A DNA stretch of 55,977 bases, taken from positions 1-55,977 of the forward strand of contig JAFUUL010000060.1 of NCBI GenBank assembly GCA_017483805.1, in the 5' to 3' direction. Positions 51,447-55,977 of this stretch are shown here, in pieces. The position numbers were made by a program, and so were the translations under genes. Each line of letters begins with the position of its first letter. Within the stretch, counting starts at the first letter, position 1. The notes under the pieces are model-generated. The model was not told where the DNA came from and did not search any database. It worked only from the letters and a program-made list of their open reading frames with translations. This DNA comes from Prevotella sp. (GTDB taxonomy: Bacteria; Bacteroidota; Bacteroidia; Bacteroidales; Bacteroidaceae).

Positions 51447-52199
51447 CTATATCAATTGTTTCACCAGGTCGCCGAGTTTGTCCAACTCCAGCATGTTGGC
51501 CGCATCGCTCAGGCCTTCGTCCGGGGTGGGGTGCACCTCGAAGAAATAGCCCGTGGCACCAAAGGCCTTGGCGGCCAGTGCCATCGAGGGCACGAAGCGG
51601 CGGTCGCCGCCCGTCTTGCCACCCTGGGCGTCGGGGCGCTGTACGCTGTGGGTGCAGTCCATCACCACCGTGGGCACGATCTCCAGCATATCGCTGATGT
51701 TGCGGAAGTCGACCACCAGGTTGCCGTAGCCCATCATGTTGCCGCGCTCCGTCAGCCACACCTCGCTGGCACCGGCCTCGCGGGCCTTCTCCACCGGGTA
51801 GCGCATATCACGGCCGCTCAGGAACTGGGCCTTCTTGATGTTCACCGTCCGTCCCGTGCGTGCCGCGGCCACCAGCAGGTCGGTCTGTCGGCAGAGGAAG
51901 GCCGGTATCTGTATCACGTCCACCACCTGGCCCACAGGTTCTGCCTGCCAGGCCTCGTGGATGTCGGTCAGCAGGCGCAGGCCGTACTTCGACTTCACGT
52001 CGGCCAGCATCTGCAGGCCTTGCTCCAGGCCCGGACCGCGGAACGAGTGAATCGACGTGCGGTTGGCCTTGTCGAACGAGGCCTTGAAGATAATGTCGGT
52101 GCCCAACTGCCGGTTGATTTCCACCAGTTTGCGGGCCACGATATCCAGCAACTGCGCGGATTCTATCACGCAGGGGCCGGCTATAAATTTCGTCTCCAT
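51447..52199 (-). CDS. kdsA: 2-dehydro-3-deoxyphosphooctonate aldolase (Kdo-8-P synthase)
   Basis: Condenses arabinose 5-phosphate and phosphoenolpyruvate to Kdo 8-phosphate. The 250-residue TIM-barrel has FIAGPCVIES near the N-terminus, FKASFDKANRTS, GLRLLTDIHE, IQIPAFLCRQTDLL, and a C-terminal FFEVHPTPDEGLSDA. The order kdsA-kdsD-regulator-phospholipase makes a four-gene operon linking lipopolysaccharide and envelope phospholipid. Confidence 0.96.
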   Translation of the reverse strand: METKFIAGPCVIESAQLLDIVARKLVEINRQLGTDIIFKASFDKANRTSIHSFRGPGLEQGLQMLADVKSKYGLRLLTDIHEAWQAEPVGQVVDVIQIPAFLCRQTDLLVAAARTGRTVNIKKAQFLSGRDMRYPVEKAREAGASEVWLTERGNMMGYGNLVVDFRNISDMLEIVPTVVMDCTHSVQRPDAQGGKTGGDRRFVPSMALAAKAFGATGYFFEVHPTPDEGLSDAANMLELDKLGDLVKQLI

Positions 52200-52225
52200 T
52201 GAGAAGTCTTCTCTTTTTTACCTTG

Positions 52226-52233
52226 CAAAGGTA
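52226..52233 (-). promoter_or_regulatory. -7 box of the kdsA operon
   Basis: TACCTTTG on the minus strand, 26 bases before the ATG at 52199. Confidence 0.65.
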
Positions 52234-52325
52234 GACATTTCATTTGATATTTGCAAGGATTTAGGGCGGAAAGTTGACCTTTATCAATTTTTAAGGGAAT
52301 TTTCTTAAACTTTTGCCTTTTTCTG

Positions 52326-52355
52326 TTTGCGTTAACGGAGCATTGCTTACCTTTG
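52326..52355 (+). promoter_or_regulatory. Promoter of the outer-membrane barrel gene
   Basis: TTTG at 52326-52329 and TACCTTTG at 52348-52355; the ATG is 77 bases downstream. Confidence 0.65.
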
Positions 52356-52432
52356 CACCCGAATTCAAGGATAATGCTGTTCCAATAGGGGCAGTGAATG
52401 TATAACTTAATAAAAAGAAAGGTAAAAAGAAA

Positions 52433-52975
52433 ATGAAAAAGATCATGATGACTCTTGCCGCTGCTTTTGTTGCAGTGAGCATGAACGCACAGGTTTATGT
52501 TGGCGGTAGCCTTGGTATCAACGCCTGGAGCAGCCAGAAGAATGCTGGTGACCGCAGTGAGACCACATTCAGCGTCCTCCCTGAGGTTGGTTACAACTTC
52601 AACGACGAGTGGGCTGTTGGTACTGTGATTGGTTACGAGAGCGACAAGTGGGCTGGTATCGAGGGTGTCAGCGAAAACGCTTTCACTTTCAACCCCTACG
52701 TTCGTTACACTTTTGCCAAGGCTGGTAAGGTTAACTTCTTCGTAGACGGTGCTGTTGACTTCACTTCTGCTTCTGACGCTGACTGGACAAGTTTCGGCGT
52801 TGGCCTGAAGCCCGGTCTGGCTGTCAACCTCACCGACAACATCAGTTTCGTTTCTCACCTGGGTCTCATCGGCTGGCAGCAACTCAACCCCGATGGTGAT
52901 GACAACAGCATCAACAAGGTGGGTCTCGACCTGAGCGGCAACAACCTCACTTTCGGTCTCTACTTCAACTTCTAA
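52433..52975 (+). CDS. Small outer-membrane beta-barrel protein
   Basis: A 180-residue protein with signal peptide (MTLAAAFVAVSMNAQ) and alternating strands with aromatic ends: VYVGGSLGINAW, EVGYNFNDEWAVGTVIGYES, YVRYTFAKAGKVNFFVDGAVDF, and a C-terminal GLYFNF. This is the general 8-stranded OmpA/OmpW-like barrel seen in many Bacteroidetes; the ligand is unknown. It has its own promoter and terminator. Codon choice is more biased to common codons (GCT, GGT) than in its neighbours, suggesting high expression. Confidence 0.8.
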   Translation: MKKIMMTLAAAFVAVSMNAQVYVGGSLGINAWSSQKNAGDRSETTFSVLPEVGYNFNDEWAVGTVIGYESDKWAGIEGVSENAFTFNPYVRYTFAKAGKVNFFVDGAVDFTSASDADWTSFGVGLKPGLAVNLTDNISFVSHLGLIGWQQLNPDGDDNSINKVGLDLSGNNLTFGLYFNF

Positions 52976-53001
52976 TCAAGGAATTAGATTCCGTTACAAT
53001 G

Positions 53002-53032
53002 CCGCCCGCCTCCATCGCTGGAGAGCGGGCGG
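53002..53032 (+). terminator. Terminator after the outer-membrane barrel gene
   Basis: CCGCCCGC pairs with GCGGGCGG, with inner CTCCA / TGGAG and one bulged base, followed by TTATTG. The convergent ABC gene may share it. Confidence 0.8.
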
Positions 53033-53040
53033 TTATTGTG

Positions 53041-53715
53041 TTACAACTTCACCTCTGGCACCACCTGTCCGTCGAGCAGGTTCACTATTCGCTGGGCATA
53101 GCCGGCATCACGCTCGGAGTGGGTCACCATCAGCACCGTTGTGCCCTCCTGATTTAGGCCGGTGAGCAGTTGCATCACCTCCAGGCCGTTCTTCGAGTCG
53201 AGGTTACCTGTCGGCTCGTCGGCCAGTATCAGTTTGGGGTTCATCACCACGGCACGGGCGATGGCCACGCGCTGCTGCTGACCGCCCGAGAGTTGCTGGG
53301 GGAAATGGTGGGCGCGATGAGAGATAGCCATGCGACGCAGCACATCTTCCACTCTCGCCTTGCGCTCTTTCTTGGGAACGCCGAGATAGGTCAGCGGCAA
53401 CTCTACGTTCTCCTCCACGTTCAGTTCGTCGATCAGATTAAAGCTCTGGAACACGAAGCCGATCTGTCCTTTGCGCACCTTCGTGCGCTGGCTCTCCTTG
53501 AGTTGTCCCACGTTCTCGCCGTCCAGCAGATAAGTGCCGCTGGTGGGATTGTCGAGCAGGCCCAGGATATTCAATAGGGTAGATTTGCCACAGCCCGACG
53601 GTCCCATGATGGCCACGAACTCACCTTTCTTTACTTCGAGCGACACGCCGCCCAATGCTACGGTCTCCACCTCCTCTGTGCGGAAGACCTTCTGAATGTT
53701 TTCAAGTTTAATCAT
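53041..53715 (-). CDS. ABC transporter ATP-binding protein (MacB/LolD type)
   Basis: A 224-residue ATPase with Walker A GPSGCGKSTLLN (about 39-50), LSGGQQQRVAIARAV signature (about 141-155), Walker B LILADEPTG and H-loop MVTHSER. It powers an FtsX-type permease encoded directly upstream, forming a MacB-like machine that moves lipoprotein, peptide or antibiotic substrates. Start at 53715; the frame extends upstream through REP-like DNA but without family similarity. Confidence 0.92.
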   Translation of the reverse strand: MIKLENIQKVFRTEEVETVALGGVSLEVKKGEFVAIMGPSGCGKSTLLNILGLLDNPTSGTYLLDGENVGQLKESQRTKVRKGQIGFVFQSFNLIDELNVEENVELPLTYLGVPKKERKARVEDVLRRMAISHRAHHFPQQLSGGQQQRVAIARAVVMNPKLILADEPTGNLDSKNGLEVMQLLTGLNQEGTTVLMVTHSERDAGYAQRIVNLLDGQVVPEVKL

Positions 53716-53723
53716 AATTTCTA

Positions 53724-53842
53724 TGCCCCCTAAGTTAGGGGGGTGGGGGGCTGAACAAGCGTATATCAAGCCCTTTTTGTTTGTTAATATTATATGGAGT
53801 CTGCGCCTGTTCAGACCCCTGTAGCCCCCTAACTTAGGGGGC
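53724..53842. repeat. REP-like inverted pair between the two ABC transporter genes
   Basis: CCCCCTAAGTTAGGGGG (about 53726-53742, followed by GGTGGGGGG) and CCCCCTAACTTAGGGGG (about 53825-53841) face each other with a linker; flanking GCTGAACA (53749-53756) and TGTTCAG also pair inversely. Confidence 0.7.
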
Positions 53843-53847
53843 ATGAA

Positions 53848-55977
53848 TTATTCTGTTTTTAGGTAATTGACGGGATTGCTGGTCGTGACACGATGTGTCT
53901 GAAGCAACACGATAGCGGCAATGATGAGCAGCACACATAGCGCACAGACTGCGAAGACATACCACGAGAGCGTTATCTTGTCGGCAAACTGCTCCATCAG
54001 CATCGTGCTGAAATACCAGCCCAGGCCGATGCCGACAGCAACGGACGGAATGGCTATCAGGGCTATGCTGCGCAGGAAGAGTCCCTGCAGTTCGCCCACG
54101 CCAGCGCCCATCACCTTGCGGATGGCCAGTTCGCGGGAGCGGCGTTGCACCTCGTCGCGTACATAACCTATCAGTCCGATGAGCGTGATGAGCAGCGAGG
54201 CCAGACAGCCTATCATGATCAGGTCGCGGGTGTGCTGCGTCTCACGGTAGTTGTCGGCCAATTCGTCGGCATAGCGCTTCACCAGGAGTTCGGCATTGGG
54301 GAAGCGGGTGTCGCATAGTTGCTGCACCGAGGCCAGACTCTCTGGCGTAAGACTGTGCAGTCGCACAAGGATGTACTTGGCATAGATGTTGCCGTTGAAC
54401 ATCAGGGCTGGGCGGTCTTCGATGTTGGTCAGCGTGCCCAGCGTGAAATTTTTAACGACTGCCGAGATGGTGAACACCAGTTCATCGCCCCACTCGGTGC
54501 TCACGATGCTTTGCCCGATGACGTTCTCCCACCCAGTGTGCGCTTTCAGCCGCTCGGCGAAGGTCTCGTCGACAATGGCTTCCTGCGTCCATCCGGGATG
54601 TCCCAATCGTTCGGGCAATTTGCCCTGGACAACCTCAAGTCCCATTGTTTCTACGATACTTGGCTCCATCCAGTAGAGACAGCCGAAGTTGAACAGCATT
54701 TCAGGCTTGCCAGGCAGCATCACGTTGTTGCCGCTCTGGATCTGCAGGAAGAGTGAGTAGGCCGTGGCTGCTGACTTGACGCACGGCAGTTTCTCTATTT
54801 CGCGGGCCAGCGTGAATGTAGAGTCCGACTGCTCTGGAGTCTCGATATAGACCACATCCTGATAGTCATAGCCCAAGTCGCGGTTCAGCATATAGTCGTA
54901 CTGCCGATAGATGGTGCTGAGGATGCACAGGAGCATGGTGCTCAGTGCAAATTGGAAGGCCAGCAGCGACAGTTTCCAGATGTGTTTGTTCTCAGAGAAC
55001 AGCCGGTAGGCATAAACCATCGGGATGCGTGAGTAGATATAGCCAGGCAATAGGCCGCAGCAAGTAAGCACGATAAGGCAGACGCAGACCAGCACCACGT
55101 AGGTTTGCGGCGAGAAAAGCGTCGAGACGCTGACACCTATCAAGTCACGTATCCAGTCCTGCCCCATCGTGAGCAGCAACACCATAACGAGCAACGCCAC
55201 CAGCAGATGCACAGTGGCCTCGCGGAGCGTGGTCAGGTAGAACTCGCGCTTCGGCGCCCCCAGCACCTTGCGGATGGCCACCAGTCGGGCACGGCCCACC
55301 AGCGTGCTGACAACCACAAGGATATAGTTCATCACAGCCGTGAAGAGCATCACAAGTGCTACTATCGACAGGATGATGAGCGTAGTCCGCACTGTCTGGT
55401 CTTTCATGCGGCTCTCGCTGACGGGGTTAAACTCAAAATGGAAATCCTCGATGCCAGCCTCCTTCAGTTCTTCCCAGGGCAACTGTTCTTTCAGCATCTT
55501 GTCCATCTCCTGCTCTACCTTCTTGATGTCAGCATCGGCACGCAGACGGACATAGGAGTGGTAGCGGTCGTTGCCCAATAACTGGCTGGTGCCGTCGTAG
55601 GAATAAAGGCCAATGCTGGAGAGCGACATCACGATGTCCAACTGACTGAATGTAGAGTTCTCGTCATAGTTCTCAAACACGCCGGCCACCGTCATGGGAC
55701 GGTCTGGATAGGCCAGATAGTTGAATGTCTTTCCCACCATGTCGCCGCCTAATCGCTCATTGAGTCTGCGGCTGATCAGGCATTGCCCCTTCGTGGAGAG
55801 GATGGTTTTAGCGTCGCCGCGCAGGATGCGGGTGGCGAAGATGTCGAAGAAGCAGGAGTCTGCCAGCACGGAAGTGTGGAATGTCCATCGGCTGCCGTCC
55901 TCCAGCAGGAGTTTGTCTTCTTCAAACTGGTAAGTCCAGCGCGTGCCCACCTCTATCTCTGGTATATAATGGCACAA
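53848..55977 (-). CDS. FtsX/MacB-like ABC transporter permease (5' end cut off)
   Basis: At least 709 residues; the start lies beyond the right edge. Two halves each with a periplasmic MacB_PCD-like domain and FtsX permease helices: first set near residues 195-310 (LIILSIVALVMLFTAVMNYILVVVSTL, RLVAIRKVLGAPKREF), second set near 590-700 (LIMIGCLASLLITLIGLIGYVRDEVQRRSRELAIRKVMGAGV). Partner of the ATPase 132 bases downstream. Fits the large duplicated FtsX proteins of Bacteroidetes that export peptides or help outer-membrane homeostasis; the cargo is unknown. Confidence 0.9.
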   Translation of the reverse strand: MCHYIPEIEVGTRWTYQFEEDKLLLEDGSRWTFHTSVLADSCFFDIFATRILRGDAKTILSTKGQCLISRRLNERLGGDMVGKTFNYLAYPDRPMTVAGVFENYDENSTFSQLDIVMSLSSIGLYSYDGTSQLLGNDRYHSYVRLRADADIKKVEQEMDKMLKEQLPWEELKEAGIEDFHFEFNPVSESRMKDQTVRTTLIILSIVALVMLFTAVMNYILVVVSTLVGRARLVAIRKVLGAPKREFYLTTLREATVHLLVALLVMVLLLTMGQDWIRDLIGVSVSTLFSPQTYVVLVCVCLIVLTCCGLLPGYIYSRIPMVYAYRLFSENKHIWKLSLLAFQFALSTMLLCILSTIYRQYDYMLNRDLGYDYQDVVYIETPEQSDSTFTLAREIEKLPCVKSAATAYSLFLQIQSGNNVMLPGKPEMLFNFGCLYWMEPSIVETMGLEVVQGKLPERLGHPGWTQEAIVDETFAERLKAHTGWENVIGQSIVSTEWGDELVFTISAVVKNFTLGTLTNIEDRPALMFNGNIYAKYILVRLHSLTPESLASVQQLCDTRFPNAELLVKRYADELADNYRETQHTRDLIMIGCLASLLITLIGLIGYVRDEVQRRSRELAIRKVMGAGVGELQGLFLRSIALIAIPSVAVGIGLGWYFSTMLMEQFADKITLSWYVFAVCALCVLLIIAAIVLLQTHRVTTSNPVNYLKTE

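Overview
The window looks like chromosomal DNA of a Prevotella-like Bacteroidales. Most genes are GC-rich. Nearly every gene or tRNA cluster is preceded by the Bacteroidetes-type -7 box TAnnTTTG, sometimes with a TTTG -33 box, rather than sigma70 boxes. The gene content fits: a pectate lyase with a type IX secretion tail, a T9SS plug protein, serine palmitoyltransferase, hybrid-two-component-like regulators, HU-like proteins, and the serC-serA-DUF1015 order.

Layout. 1-4008: large secreted pectate lyase whose start is out of frame with its body across a heptanucleotide tract. 4088-4640: non-coding nested inverted-repeat (MITE-like) element. 4843-10607: TSCPD protein, MFS transporter, pheS, AAA-CYTH ATPase, recQ. 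10791-19497: serC, serA, a degenerate sensor kinase, HIT protein, DUF1015, YigZ, a porin and a sodium:solute symporter. 19659-22699: tRNA-Ser, tRNA-Cys, a small Cys-rich membrane protein, a lipid kinase divergent from serine palmitoyltransferase, tRNA-Pro. 22813-29517: membrane one-component AraC regulator, T9SS plug protein, queC and a TPR lipid-envelope-type secreted protein. 29539-41000 is the accessory region: truncated copies of the TPR gene's 5' end around a MntA/HepT toxin-antitoxin pair, two HU-like genes, a primase-like/AAA pair from a mobile element, an unknown 400-residue protein, a possible BECR-fold nuclease, an EcoRI-type methyltransferase plus DUF262-HNH cassette with a long folded 5' leader, and a RAYT (REP-associated transposase). 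40734-55977 returns to core genes: radA, a lipoprotein, a TPR protein, an operon of kdsA, kdsD, a phosphorelay-less HTCS-like regulator and a phospholipase D enzyme, an outer-membrane barrel, and a MacB-like ABC transporter cut by the right edge.

The most notable signals are these: (1) the modification/HNH cassette with an approximately 265-nt structured leader; (2) three partial copies of radA 3'-flank sequence that bracket the cassette and the RAYT, marking a repeatedly used insertion site; (3) a family of 7-bp-period tracts, usually four units (28 nt), at ten or more places, including inside coding sequences and one that puts the pectate lyase out of frame; (4) REP-like inverted palindrome pairs that co-occur with the RAYT, one of which supplies the start codon of the MFS transporter; (5) three regulators in which the phosphorelay residues or domains are lost.
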